A stretch of DNA of 18,279 nt from Pseudomonadota bacterium (GTDB taxonomy: Bacteria; Pseudomonadota; Gammaproteobacteria; Acidithiobacillales; Acidithiobacillaceae). A program made the translations under genes and the position numbers. Under the pieces are notes generated by a model, which was not told where the DNA came from, did not search any database, and saw nothing but the letters and a program-made list of their open reading frames with translations. The stretch is taken from positions 988 through 19,266 of the forward strand of contig JAKBXD010000016.1 in the NCBI GenBank assembly GCA_021840785.1, in the 5' to 3' direction. Below are positions 1-7,096 of this stretch, in pieces (the first letter of the stretch is position 1; each line of letters begins with the position of its first letter).

Positions 1-1
1 G

Positions 2-70
2 GCTCAGGAGATCGCGCAGGTCACTGCCCAAAACGCCCTTACCTTATTTCATCTTCAGGACGCGCCATAA
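2..70 (+). CDS. TatD family metal-dependent DNase, C-terminal fragment
   Basis: An open frame enters from the left edge and ends with TAA at 68-70. The last residues read AQEIAQVTAQNALTLFHL, which resembles the usual end of TatD-family hydrolases, where a conserved Ala-Glu-Ile-Thr-x-x-Asn-x-x-x-Leu-Phe stretch closes the TIM barrel. TatD proteins are cytoplasmic metal-dependent nucleases/hydrolases. Only 22 residues are visible, so no catalytic metal ligands can be checked and the family call rests on this terminal motif. The stop overlaps the start of tcdA (TAATG), so the two genes are probably translated together. Confidence 0.6.
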   Translation, partial: AQEIAQVTAQNALTLFHLQDAP

Positions 71-816
71 TGCCTCATCCTTTTGCCCGCACCGAGATTC
101 TCCTGGGTGCGCCTGCTGTCGCGACCCTGCGCGATCGCCATGTGCTCATTGCCGGCGTCGGTGGGGTCGGCGGTTATGTCGCAGAAAACCTTGCCCGCGC
201 CGGGGTGGGGCATGTCACCCTCATTGACCACGATGTGGTCAGTATTTCCAACCTCAATCGTCAACTCGTCGCCCTGCATTCCACGCTGGATCAGCCCAAG
301 GTGGCGGTGATGGCCGCACGGATTCGCGATATTCATCCCGATTGCGTACTCGAAACCCGTCAGGAGTTCATCAATGCTGATAATGTCCAAGACCTGCTGA
401 CGGGCAGTGGTGTTGAAGTGGTTGCGGATTGCATTGATGCCATCGCCTGCAAAGCGGTTCTTATCCAGACTGCGCAGACCCTGGATTTGCCCGTCTTTTC
501 CAGTATGGGGGCGGGCAACCGTCTTGACCCCCGCCGGGTGCGCGTCGCCAGGCTCAACCAGACGGAAAAATGTCCGCTGGCCCGTGAGTTACGCGCCCTG
601 CTGCGCAAGAATGGCGCGTCCCTGGACGTGCAAACCGTCTTTTCCGATGAGTCACCGCGTCCGCCCGCCCCTCCGGCAGAAGTATCCGCTCTGGGCGGAA
701 GGGCCAAAACGGTTAATGGCACCATTTCCTTTATGCCCGCGCTCTTCGGGGTCTTATTGTCCGGCATTATCCTCCAGCATTTGTTAGCGACTGGCGGAAA
801 TCCCAATAGCGACTAA
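70..816 (+). CDS. tcdA: tRNA threonylcarbamoyladenosine dehydratase TcdA (CsdL/YgdL, ThiF/E1-like)
   Basis: A 248-residue ThiF/E1-like enzyme. TcdA acts in the cytoplasm and uses ATP to dehydrate N6-threonylcarbamoyladenosine at tRNA position 37 into its cyclic form. Visible motifs are an N-terminal stretch typical of the family (ARTEILLG), the nucleotide-binding loop GVGGVGGYVAENLARAG at about residues 30-46, an acidic LIDHD segment at the end of the next strand, SNLNRQ at about 60-65, and DCIDAIACK at about 120-128. The SSMGAGNRLDP segment further on is also typical of TcdA. Length is slightly shorter than E. coli TcdA. The ATG at 70 overlaps the upstream TAA, indicating translational coupling. 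ThiF/MoeB relatives share the same fold, but the TcdA-type central segment makes this assignment the best one. No CsdA/CsdE partners are visible in the window. Confidence 0.88.
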   Translation: MPHPFARTEILLGAPAVATLRDRHVLIAGVGGVGGYVAENLARAGVGHVTLIDHDVVSISNLNRQLVALHSTLDQPKVAVMAARIRDIHPDCVLETRQEFINADNVQDLLTGSGVEVVADCIDAIACKAVLIQTAQTLDLPVFSSMGAGNRLDPRRVRVARLNQTEKCPLARELRALLRKNGASLDVQTVFSDESPRPPAPPAEVSALGGRAKTVNGTISFMPALFGVLLSGIILQHLLATGGNPNSD

Positions 817-845
817 ATAGAGATACAGTGGAAGCCACCACGTGG

Positions 846-867
846 TTGATATATAACAATATATTAA
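846..867. promoter_or_regulatory. AT-rich near-perfect palindrome upstream of the SCP2 gene
   Basis: Left arm TTGATATAT (846-854), centre AACA (855-858), right arm ATATATTAA (859-867); eight of nine positions are symmetric. It lies about 60 bp before the ATG at 926 in the only AT-rich stretch of the tcdA downstream gap. It could be a repressor operator or part of a promoter. No well-spaced -35/-10 pair is evident, so the role is inferred from symmetry and position. Confidence 0.4.
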
Positions 868-925
868 AATGTTGGTGCTTTTGTGGGGCTTGATAATCAC
901 GGTATTGAGGGCGAGGGCTCTGATC

Positions 926-1318
926 ATGGCAGCAAAATTTATGAGTACGGAATGGATTCGTCTGGTGGGCAAACAATGGGACACGCACCCGGAAATCCAG
1001 AAAGACCTGAAAAACTTCAATGCCACCTGGGAGTACTACATTGAAGATCGCCCGGATATCCCTCATGTCATGCTGTTCTGCAAGGCGGGGAAAGTTATCT
1101 ACGCCGGACCTTCTGATGGGCGCCGCCGCGACTTCATCATGTGGACGAACATGGACCACTGGAAAAAAATTCTGTCCGGGGAGATTAGCGGAAAATCGGC
1201 GTTGATGACGCGACGGCTCAAGTTCAAGGGATCTATGATGACGGCCATGAAATACATGACGCCATTTAATATCCACCTCAATATTCTCGGTGAAATACCA
1301 GTGGATTTTGATATTTGA
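926..1318 (+). CDS. SCP2 sterol-carrier-domain protein
   Basis: A 130-residue soluble protein resembling small bacterial SCP2 (sterol carrier protein 2) proteins, which form a hydrophobic lipid-binding pocket. The visible pattern is a lysine/aspartate-rich N-terminal helix, a central strand run (VMLFCKAGKVIYAG), a segment with D-F-I-M-W, an amphipathic helix with HWKKILSGEISGKSALMTRRLKFKGS, then a hydrophobic C-terminal helix. The G-x-x-x-A-L-M-x-x-x-L-x-x-x-G pattern is characteristic of SCP2 domains. I chose the ATG at 926 because GAGG at 913-916 is well placed; an in-frame ATG upstream at 869 lacks such a site and would add a hydrophobic stretch. ATG 941 is another possibility. A PhnD-like gene follows after 12 bp and ubiD comes next. 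Some SCP2 proteins (UbiJ, UbiT) bind ubiquinone intermediates, so a link with ubiD is possible but unproven. Confidence 0.72.
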   Translation: MAAKFMSTEWIRLVGKQWDTHPEIQKDLKNFNATWEYYIEDRPDIPHVMLFCKAGKVIYAGPSDGRRRDFIMWTNMDHWKKILSGEISGKSALMTRRLKFKGSMMTAMKYMTPFNIHLNILGEIPVDFDI

Positions 1319-1330
1319 GGGCCATGAAAT

Positions 1331-2203
1331 ATGCCTACCTCCAACCTCGTGGGGGAGTTCACCCTGCACTTTACGGTGGATCCCAATTATTCCGGAAAAA
1401 ACCTTCCGGGGTGGTTTTTGATGAATACCTATCTGCAACGCCACCTCGGGCAGGCGATGCGTTTTCAATCTTATGATGGTTTTGATGCCTGTCGTGCAGC
1501 GGTTCTCGCCAATCAATATGACCTGGTCTATGCAAACCCGTTCGACTGGGTACAATATGCTCAGAAATTGGATTTTGTGCCTATTGCCAAGCCTCGTAAC
1601 CATTTTGATGAGGTGTATTTATGCACTTCGGTGGCCACCCAGATACAAGAGATTGCTGATTTGCCGGCGCGCATCCGCGTCGCTTCAGCTCATCCCGCCA
1701 CGCTGATTCATATGGTAGGGTTGTTTCTGCTGGATAAAGCAGATATTGACCGGGCCCGTCTCGAATTTGTATTCACCGGCAGCTATCAGGGCGTACTGAA
1801 AGCTATCTTGCAGGGGCGGGTCGATGTAGGTTTTTTGTTTGACGAAGTGTATGCCTCTGCGAGTGGCCTGATTCGTGATCGACTACGCATTATTGATCGT
1901 TCCAATGATGCTTTCGCTTTCCATGCCTTCTGTATTGGACCACGCTTGTTGTCGCAGCGGGAGCGGCTTGCTCAGGTGCTCTTCCAGATGGATCAGGAAG
2001 CGGGTGGGCAGGTACTGTTGCGGGATATCGGTTTTTCCGGCTTTGCGCCGGTGACCGGTGACGAGTTGTCTTGCCTGACCATGCTTGCCGATGAATACAT
2101 CAGCGGCCACGAGGCCATCGATCTGCGTGCGACATCTTCTCTGGCTATCGATGACAGTGCCTTTGTGGCCGCCCGCGAGGACCCGGACAGCGGGACAACG
2201 TAG
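1331..2203 (+). CDS. PhnD/SsuA/transferrin-family substrate-binding-like protein without signal peptide
   Basis: A 290-residue protein with the two-lobed periplasmic-binding fold of the phosphate/phosphite/phosphonate binding family. Typical features are the strand opening (FTLHFTVDPNY), Y-x-x-F-D-A-C-x-A-A-V at about 48-58, YDLVYANPFDWVQYAQK at about residues 63-79, the HPATLIHMVG hinge region, and the late LQGRVDVGFLFDEVY segment. The mature domain begins almost at once: there is no hydrophobic signal sequence or lipobox, so export is not supported. No ABC permease or ATPase is adjacent. GAGGG just before the gene (1316-1320) can act as ribosome binding site for ATG 1331. The 12-bp gap to the SCP2 gene indicates one operon. 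A cytoplasmic ligand-binding or sensory role is an inference; the real ligand is unknown. Confidence 0.68.
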   Translation: MPTSNLVGEFTLHFTVDPNYSGKNLPGWFLMNTYLQRHLGQAMRFQSYDGFDACRAAVLANQYDLVYANPFDWVQYAQKLDFVPIAKPRNHFDEVYLCTSVATQIQEIADLPARIRVASAHPATLIHMVGLFLLDKADIDRARLEFVFTGSYQGVLKAILQGRVDVGFLFDEVYASASGLIRDRLRIIDRSNDAFAFHAFCIGPRLLSQRERLAQVLFQMDQEAGGQVLLRDIGFSGFAPVTGDELSCLTMLADEYISGHEAIDLRATSSLAIDDSAFVAAREDPDSGTT

Positions 2204-2227
2204 CGTGTCTGTGCTTACAATGCCCGC

Positions 2228-3700
2228 ATGAGCTACCGTGACCTGCGAGCCTTCATGGCCGATCTTGAAAAACGCGATTTATTGCGCCGACTGAGCATGC
2301 CTGTCTCGCCTGCGCTGGAGATGACGGAGATTTGTGACCGTACCCTGCGCGCCGCAGGCCCTGCCATTTTGTTCACCCAGCCTGCGGGTTATGATATGCC
2401 CGTGCTGGGCAACCTCTTTGGCACGACGGAGCGGGTGGCACTGGGAATGGGGGGCGAATCGCTTGCTGACCTCCGGCAGATCGGTCAATTACTGGCTTAT
2501 CTCAAGGAGCCTGACCCGCCCCGCGGCTTGCGCGACCTCTGGGAGAAATTACCTACCCTGCGTAAAATCCTCCACATGGCGCCGACGACCCTGAGTCGCC
2601 CGCCCTGTCAGGAAATTGTCCGGCACGGAGGCGCGGTCGACCTCGCTGTCCTTCCTGTGCAGACCTGCTGGCCCGAGGATGCGGCCCCGCTCATGACCTG
2701 GGGTCTGACCATCACCAAGGGGCCACACAAGCGGCGGGCCAACATGGGTATCTACCGGCAACAGGTCATCGGCCGTAACCGGGTGATCATGCGCTGGCTG
2801 GCGCACCGGGGGGGCGCTCAAGACCTGCGCGAATTTCAGAAAGTACACCCCGGCGAGCCATTCCCCGTTGCCGTGGCCTACGGCGCCGATCCGGCAATCA
2901 TCCTGGCTGCGGTTATCCCCATCCCCGACACTATTTCTGAGCATCAGTTCGCCGGCCTGCTGCGCGGCGGACGTACGGAACTCGCCAATGCGCTGAGTGT
3001 CCCGCTGCAGGTGCCTGCGCGTGCGGAGATTGTGCTGGAAGGGCATATTTATCCCGATGACATGGCGGTGGAGGGGCCTTTCGGAGATCACACGGGCTAC
3101 TACAACGAGACCGAGCGCTTTCCGGTGTTCACCGTAGAGACCATCAGTCACCGTGAAAACCCCACCTACCACAGCACTTACACCGGTCGACCGCCCGATG
3201 AGCCCGCCATACTCGGTGCCGCGCTCAACGAAGTTTTCGTACCCTTGCTACAAAAGCAGTTTCCGGAAATTGTCGATTTTTATTTGCCACCGGAGGGTTG
3301 CTCTTACCGCCTGGCCGTCGTCAGTATCCGTAAAGGTTATCCCGGTCACGCCAAAAGAATCATGTTCGGCGTCTGGGGCTTTTTGCGGCAGTTTATGTAC
3401 ACCAAGTTCATCATTGTGGTGGATGAAGACATCAATGTGCGCCGTTGGGAGGACGTAATCTGGGCGATGACCACCCGGATGGATCCGGTGCGTGACATCA
3501 CCCTCATTGAAAATACGCCCATAGATTATCTCGACTTCGCTTCGCCGGTTGCCGGGCTGGGCGGTAAGCTGGGTATGGACGCCACCAACAAGTTGCCTGG
3601 AGAGACGGCCAGAGAATGGGGTCGTCCCATTCATATGCCTGACGGGCTACGCAAACGGGTAGATGACCTATTGGCAACGCTGGAGCGGCCGCTATTCTAA
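2228..3700 (+). CDS. ubiD: UbiD family decarboxylase (3-octaprenyl-4-hydroxybenzoate carboxy-lyase)
   Basis: A 490-residue UbiD enzyme, close to the usual length. UbiD uses prenylated FMN made by UbiX to remove the carboxyl group of the polyprenyl-hydroxybenzoate intermediate in ubiquinone synthesis. The N-terminus ([20 protein letters not shown]) is the classic family opening. [13 protein letters not shown] at about 172-184 lies in the cofactor/metal-binding part, and [13 protein letters not shown] at about 282-294 contains the acidic catalytic region. The segment [31 protein letters not shown] is also strongly conserved. Vanillate-type UbiD relatives exist, but overall similarity to ubiquinone-pathway enzymes is best. 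No strong Shine-Dalgarno sequence precedes ATG 2228. The 24-bp gap from the PhnD-like gene suggests co-transcription. No ubiX is seen in the window. Confidence 0.92.
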   Translation: MSYRDLRAFMADLEKRDLLRRLSMPVSPALEMTEICDRTLRAAGPAILFTQPAGYDMPVLGNLFGTTERVALGMGGESLADLRQIGQLLAYLKEPDPPRGLRDLWEKLPTLRKILHMAPTTLSRPPCQEIVRHGGAVDLAVLPVQTCWPEDAAPLMTWGLTITKGPHKRRANMGIYRQQVIGRNRVIMRWLAHRGGAQDLREFQKVHPGEPFPVAVAYGADPAIILAAVIPIPDTISEHQFAGLLRGGRTELANALSVPLQVPARAEIVLEGHIYPDDMAVEGPFGDHTGYYNETERFPVFTVETISHRENPTYHSTYTGRPPDEPAILGAALNEVFVPLLQKQFPEIVDFYLPPEGCSYRLAVVSIRKGYPGHAKRIMFGVWGFLRQFMYTKFIIVVDEDINVRRWEDVIWAMTTRMDPVRDITLIENTPIDYLDFASPVAGLGGKLGMDATNKLPGETAREWGRPIHMPDGLRKRVDDLLATLERPLF

Positions 3701-3806
3701 AACACGCACTGTGGGGGTGCGGGGTTCCTAAAATATGCATATGGGGTTATTCTTAATCACTGATGATGAACAGGTCGGTACTTCAGCGGTACTCTGGACA
3801 GAGAAA

Positions 3807-3840
3807 AAGGGCCTAGGTGTTGTCTTAAGCCCTTGTTTTT
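3807..3840. terminator. Bidirectional rho-independent terminator between ubiD and tRNA-Gly
   Basis: Arms AAGGGCCTA (3807-3815) and TAAGCCCTT (3826-3834) form a nine-pair stem with one G-U pair and a 10-nt loop. On the + strand it is followed by GTTTTT (3835-3840); on the minus strand by TTTCTC. It can therefore end both ubiD transcription and the convergent tRNA-Gly transcript. The stretch 3701-3806 shows no gene; a weak CGCAC/GTGCG hairpin near 3704-3720 has no T-run. Confidence 0.72.
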
Positions 3841-3843
3841 AAG

Positions 3844-3917
3844 TGGAGCGGGTGATGGGAATCGAACCCACGCCATGAGCTTGGGAAGCTCAGGTTCTAC
3901 CATTGAACTACACCCGC
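3844..3917 (-). tRNA. tRNA-Gly, anticodon CCC
   Basis: Reading the minus strand, a 74-nt cloverleaf begins GCGGGTG and ends CACCCGC-T-CCA, so the CCA end is encoded. The D-arm contains TAGTTCAATGGTAGAAC, the anticodon stem is TGAGC/GCTCA with loop TTCCCAA (anticodon CCC), and the T-loop is TTCGATT. It closely resembles the known E. coli glycine CCC tRNA. It reads GGG codons. It is the only gene on the minus strand that I can support. Confidence 0.95.
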
Positions 3918-3926
3918 ACATGGTGA

Positions 3927-3955
3927 ATTCTATGCGGATGTACCTAAAAAGGCAA
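3927..3955 (-). promoter_or_regulatory. Sigma-70-type promoter for tRNA-Gly
   Basis: On the minus strand, TTGCCT (3950-3955) and TAGAAT (3927-3932) are separated by exactly 17 bp. The -10 box lies 9 nt before the mature tRNA 5' end, so the precursor leader would be only a few nucleotides. It is divergent from the arsR-type gene leader. Confidence 0.62.
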
Positions 3956-4001
3956 GGTGACCGCAGACACTGCGATTTCCGGTAATTATAAACAAAGTCA
4001 A

Positions 4002-4012
4002 TAAGATACTTA
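4002..4012. promoter_or_regulatory. Small inverted repeat before the ArsR-family gene
   Basis: TAAG (4002-4005), ATA, CTTA (4009-4012) form a symmetric site directly before the AGAGG ribosome binding site (4021-4025). Since ArsR-family repressors often bind their own promoter, this AT-rich area (3983-4015) is a plausible autoregulatory site. The arms are short, so this is tentative. Confidence 0.28.
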
Positions 4013-4033
4013 ATAGACCAAGAGGCATTGATT

Positions 4034-4336
4034 ATGGATCAGTTACCAACTCGGGAAGAGGATATTGAACAGGCCTCACGCTCCCTGAAAGCTATGGCGC
4101 ACCCGCTGCGTCTCAAGGTTTTATGTGTATTGGGTTCAGAAGAAATGAGTGTGCAGGATATCGTAGCCGCTGTTGGTACCACCCAGAGCAACATCTCTCA
4201 GCACCTCGCTATTTTGCGTGAAAAAGATATCCTTCGCGCCCGTAAGGACGCCAATAAGGTCTATTACCGCGTGGGTGATCCCCGTACCCTGCGTTTGATC
4301 GCCATGATGAGTGATGTCTTTTGTCACATCCGGTAA
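4034..4336 (+). CDS. ArsR/SmtB-family repressor of the BigR/SqrR (persulfide-sensing) type
   Basis: A 100-residue winged-helix repressor. LKAMAHPLRLKVLCVLG (18-34) is the helix that opens the ArsR fold, SVQDIVAAVGTTQSNISQHLAILREKDIL (39-67) is the helix-turn-helix, and ARKDANKVYYRV (69-80) is the wing. No ELCVCDL-type arsenic motif or metal-binding His/Asp set is present. The only cysteines are Cys31 and Cys97, 66 residues apart. This matches the spacing of the redox pair in SqrR (41/107) and BigR (42/108), where persulfides form an intramolecular tetrasulfide and release DNA. Sensing of reactive sulfur is therefore likely but not proven. ATG 4034 is chosen because AGAGG (4021-4025) is 8 bp upstream; a TTG at 4028 is too close. 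It precedes a tripartite efflux and thiol-redox gene set. Confidence 0.85.
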   Translation: MDQLPTREEDIEQASRSLKAMAHPLRLKVLCVLGSEEMSVQDIVAAVGTTQSNISQHLAILREKDILRARKDANKVYYRVGDPRTLRLIAMMSDVFCHIR

Positions 4337-4339
4337 GCA

Positions 4340-4356
4340 CTGAAGGTCGGCTTCAG
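4340..4356 (+). other. Short hairpin just after the ArsR-family gene
   Basis: CTGAAG (4340-4345) and CTTCAG (4351-4356) are perfect inverted repeats with a 5-nt loop, starting 3 bp after the repressor stop. There is no T-run, so it is a weak terminator or attenuator at best. Confidence 0.3.
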
Positions 4357-4407
4357 ACGATGCGATTCAGGGGGTATTCCCGGTAAAATAGGGCTTGAAT
4401 GCCCATC

Positions 4408-4424
4408 TATTGTATATAATAATA
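4408..4424 (+). promoter_or_regulatory. AT-rich promoter candidate for the efflux operon
   Basis: A perfect -10 consensus TATAAT occurs at 4415-4420, inside an imperfect inverted repeat with arms TATT (4408-4411) and AATA (4421-4424). The -35 region is poor (TTGAAT at 4395-4400 is only 14 bp away), as expected for a regulated or activator-aided promoter. A repressor could bind over the -10. The box matches consensus well, but its use is inferred. Confidence 0.42.
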
Positions 4425-4466
4425 ATCTTATTCTTTGGCCGGTCTTGCTGTGGCTTGGCAGGGGCT

Positions 4467-4490
4467 ATTTCATGTAGCCGTATATGAAAT
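4467..4490. promoter_or_regulatory. 24-bp near-perfect palindrome, candidate operator of the efflux operon
   Basis: Left arm ATTTCATGTA (4467-4476), centre GCCG (4477-4480) and right arm TATATGAAAT (4481-4490) are symmetric at nine of ten arm positions. It lies 47 bp after the TATAAT at 4415 and 106 bp before the TolC start, in a gap with no gene. A dimeric winged-helix repressor such as the adjacent ArsR-type protein is the natural candidate ligand. Direct evidence of binding is not available. Confidence 0.5.
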
Positions 4491-4595
4491 CTCTGTCTCA
4501 GCTACAATGAGTTCATTCATCGCTGGATGGCATGAGCGCTTTGCAAGGTCGTCCAGTTCCTCAATTTTGTGTCGCCCGCTGCGGCGAGGGAAGAC

Positions 4596-6017
4596 ATGTC
4601 CCTGCGTTCTCACAAAAAAACATACTCCGTTTCGGTCGCTCTGCTGATGGGCGTCAGTGTCTCGCTACCAGTCGCCGCTCTGGATTTTAATCAGTGCCTT
4701 GATCTCGCCCTCAAACAAAATCCGCAGATGCTCCTGGCGCATGCCCGGCAGGCAGAAGCCAAAGGCGCCGTCTCTGCGGCGCGTGGTCACCTGCTCCCCA
4801 GGCTCGTGGCCTCTTTCTCCGCCAGCCAGTCGAACAACGCCCTGACCGTTTTTGGTATGAAGCTGTCGCAGCGACAAGCGACCTTCAGTGATTTTGGTGC
4901 GAACCAATTTAACCCTGATGCGCTGGGTGTGGCACCGACAGGGCTGAACCAACCGGGGAGTTACCACAATTTTGGTACCAGGGTGCAACTGGAGATTCCG
5001 ATTTGGACTGGTGGGGCAACCTGGGGACGTTTGGATCAGGCGCGGGCCATGTTGGAGGCGGCCCAGAGTGGCGATGTCATGGCCCGCCAGAAGCTGATTT
5101 TTGCTGTTTTGCAGGCCTATGACCGTGTTATCGCCGCCAATGCCGGCATGGCGGTGGCGGATAAAGCCCGGCGGGCAGCCGCCTCTTACGTTAAGACCAG
5201 TCGCTCCCTGCTGACGCATGGGGTGCTGGTAAAAAGCGATCTGCTGTCTGCGGAAGTGTATTTGGAGAAAGCCGAAATGGCCGTCGAAAGCGCCCACAAC
5301 GCCCAGGCCAATGCTCTGGACAACCTCGCCATGCTCGTGGGCTGGCCGGTAGGACAGGCCCTGACCGTGGGCGAGCCCGTCCAGCCCACACTGCCTGCGG
5401 CGCCTCTCGCCAGTCTACAGAGCGACGCGCTGACCCGGAACGCTGGTATCGTCGCCCTCCGTCACAAGGTCAGGGCGGCCCAGGGTGGCATTCGCGTCGC
5501 CCGTGCCGCTTATCTGCCCCACATCAACGCCATGGCCAATCAGGAATGGAATGGCAGCACTCCGGGCAACGCGGCACCGTCTTATACCATCGGCGGAGAA
5601 GTGACCTGGAATGCGCTGGACTTCGCGCGCGGGGGCGGGATGGATCGTGCCCGCGCGGAGCGCGAGCAGGCCGTGGCCGCGTTGCAGGAGGCGCAGGATA
5701 AATTGCGTTTGCGGGTGGCGCAGGTATGGCGGAGCGCCCGGGAAGCCGCGCTGCGCGTCAAAATGCGTGCACTCGCAGTTAGACAGATGGAGGAGGCGCA
5801 ACGTCTGGTGCGTCTGCGTTACGAAAATGGTATAGAGACCGTGACCGGCTTGCTGCGCGGACAGGCAGAGCTGGATCAGGCGCGTGCCGAGCTCGTCTCT
5901 GCCCATTATGCGGAGGCGGTAGAACGCGGCGCCCTGTTGCTGGCCATCGGCAAGTTGAATCCCCAAGAAATCGTCAGTGTGAGTAATATGCCCGCCGCAG
6001 AAGGAGCCCCCCAATGA
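4596..6017 (+). CDS. TolC-family outer-membrane efflux protein
   Basis: A 473-residue outer-membrane factor that provides the exit duct of a tripartite exporter. An N-terminal signal peptide (basic SHKK, hydrophobic VALLMGVSVSLPVAA, likely cleavage near residue 28) is followed by LDFNQCLDLALKQNPQMLLAHARQAEAKGAV, the usual start of the OEP repeat. Two OEP halves with long alpha-helical, Ala/Gln/Glu-rich regions are visible; the second ends with RLRYENGIETVTGLLRGQAELDQARAEL, a typical TolC-family stretch. ATG 4596 is chosen because AGGG (4587-4590) sits 5 bp upstream and the signal peptide then starts properly; a GTG at 4569 would lengthen it. It overlaps the adaptor gene by 4 bp (ATGA). The gene is first in the efflux operon, after a 259-bp regulatory gap. 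Confidence 0.9.
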   Translation: MSLRSHKKTYSVSVALLMGVSVSLPVAALDFNQCLDLALKQNPQMLLAHARQAEAKGAVSAARGHLLPRLVASFSASQSNNALTVFGMKLSQRQATFSDFGANQFNPDALGVAPTGLNQPGSYHNFGTRVQLEIPIWTGGATWGRLDQARAMLEAAQSGDVMARQKLIFAVLQAYDRVIAANAGMAVADKARRAAASYVKTSRSLLTHGVLVKSDLLSAEVYLEKAEMAVESAHNAQANALDNLAMLVGWPVGQALTVGEPVQPTLPAAPLASLQSDALTRNAGIVALRHKVRAAQGGIRVARAAYLPHINAMANQEWNGSTPGNAAPSYTIGGEVTWNALDFARGGGMDRARAEREQAVAALQEAQDKLRLRVAQVWRSAREAALRVKMRALAVRQMEEAQRLVRLRYENGIETVTGLLRGQAELDQARAELVSAHYAEAVERGALLLAIGKLNPQEIVSVSNMPAAEGAPQ

Positions 6018-7096
6018 ACACATGGAAGCGAACCGCGTTCATCGCTGCCCTGGCATGCTCTGCGACAAGCCTTGCGGCCTGCAGCAAATCGCCTCCTGAT
6101 GCGCCACAAGTGCAGCGTAAAGTCGCGGCGCCGGTCGTGCAGATGGGGAGCCGGAGCATGGCCGCCTTTGCCCACGTTCCGGGTACGGTCACTGCCCATC
6201 AGCAGGTGCAACTCAGTTCCCGTCTGAGTGGTTATATCCGCGCCATGAGCGTGCGTGATGGACAGGCCGTAAAGGCGGGACAACTGCTCTTTGAGGTTGA
6301 TCCAACGAATGTGCTGGGACAGGTGCAGCAGGCCCAGGCCGGTTTGGCCGAAGCCGAATCCGCGCTTACGGACGCCCGCTCCAATTATTATCGATTCAAG
6401 GCCTTATATGCGCAGCAGGCCATTCCCGAGAAGCAGTGGGATCAGGTGAAATCCACCTATGCCATGGCTCAGGCCCGTGTCGCTGCGGCGCGGGGGGGTG
6501 TCAGCACGGCGCAGTCGCAACTGCGTTATGCCCGGGTAAGGGCGCCTTTCTCCGGGATTATCACGCGCAAGTTCATGCAGAATGGGGATCTTGCATCGCC
6601 TGGCCAGCCCATTCTGGCCTTGGCGGATACCTCCCGATTGGAAGTCCAGTGTAGTGTTGGCGGGACCTTGTACCGCAGTCTCCACATCGGCCAGAAAATC
6701 GCTGTCATCGCCGACGGGAAAAGCATTTCCGCAACCGTTCTGGATCTGGTCGGAGCCGCAGACGCGATGACCCATACGCACATGGTCAAGCTCGGCTTGC
6801 CCGCAGACAGTACACTGCAGGCCGGTGATTACGTGCGCGTGGAAGTGCCGGTCACCCGGCGCCAAGCGATGGTGGTGCCAGTGGCCGCCTTGCTGGATCG
6901 GGCCGGTATTCCCGGTGTTTTCGTCGTGGATGCGCGAGGCATCGCGCGCTATCGCATGGTGCGGCCGGGGCAACGTACGCCGGAGGGCATGGAAATTCTT
7001 TCCGGTCTGAGTACGGGTGAGACGGTAGTCGTGGGTAACCTCGCCGCGGTGAATAATGGCGACCATATTGAGCCAGTCGGAATCACTCATGGCTGA
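6014..7096 (+). CDS. RND efflux periplasmic adaptor (membrane-fusion lipoprotein)
   Basis: A 360-residue adaptor that bridges the inner-membrane pump and TolC. The N-terminus has a positive start, a hydrophobic core and the lipobox SLAAC with Cys23 as the lipidation site. The order is a lipoyl half (TVTAHQQVQLSSRLSGYIRA, then VRDGQAVKAGQLLFEVDP, about 58-97), an Ala/Gln-rich alpha-hairpin (about 100-172), the second lipoyl half (RVRAPFSGIITRKFMQNGDL, about 175-193), a beta-barrel and a membrane-proximal domain ending with LSTGETVVVGNLAAVNNGDHI. A clear AAGGAG (6001-6006) serves ATG 6014. It overlaps TolC by 4 bp and the pump by 8 bp, so stoichiometric translation is likely. It lacks the histidine-rich extensions seen in several metal-pump adaptors. 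Confidence 0.92.
   Translation: MNTWKRTAFIAALACSATSLAACSKSPPDAPQVQRKVAAPVVQMGSRSMAAFAHVPGTVTAHQQVQLSSRLSGYIRAMSVRDGQAVKAGQLLFEVDPTNVLGQVQQAQAGLAEAESALTDARSNYYRFKALYAQQAIPEKQWDQVKSTYAMAQARVAAARGGVSTAQSQLRYARVRAPFSGIITRKFMQNGDLASPGQPILALADTSRLEVQCSVGGTLYRSLHIGQKIAVIADGKSISATVLDLVGAADAMTHTHMVKLGLPADSTLQAGDYVRVEVPVTRRQAMVVPVAALLDRAGIPGVFVVDARGIARYRMVRPGQRTPEGMEILSGLSTGETVVVGNLAAVNNGDHIEPVGITHG

Noticed and set aside
767..1603. 278-codon open frame on the minus strand
   Set aside because: It runs opposite the tcdA end, the SCP2 gene and part of the PhnD-like gene, crosses their spacer palindrome, and has no recognisable motif.
3704..3720. CGCAC/GTGCG hairpin after ubiD as a terminator
   Set aside because: It has only five pairs and no T-run; the stem at 3807-3834 with T-runs on both strands is a better terminator.
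4435..4647. 70-codon + strand open frame in the gap before TolC
   Set aside because: It starts in the regulatory gap, runs into the TolC signal-peptide codons in another frame, has no good ribosome binding site and a serine run without family resemblance.
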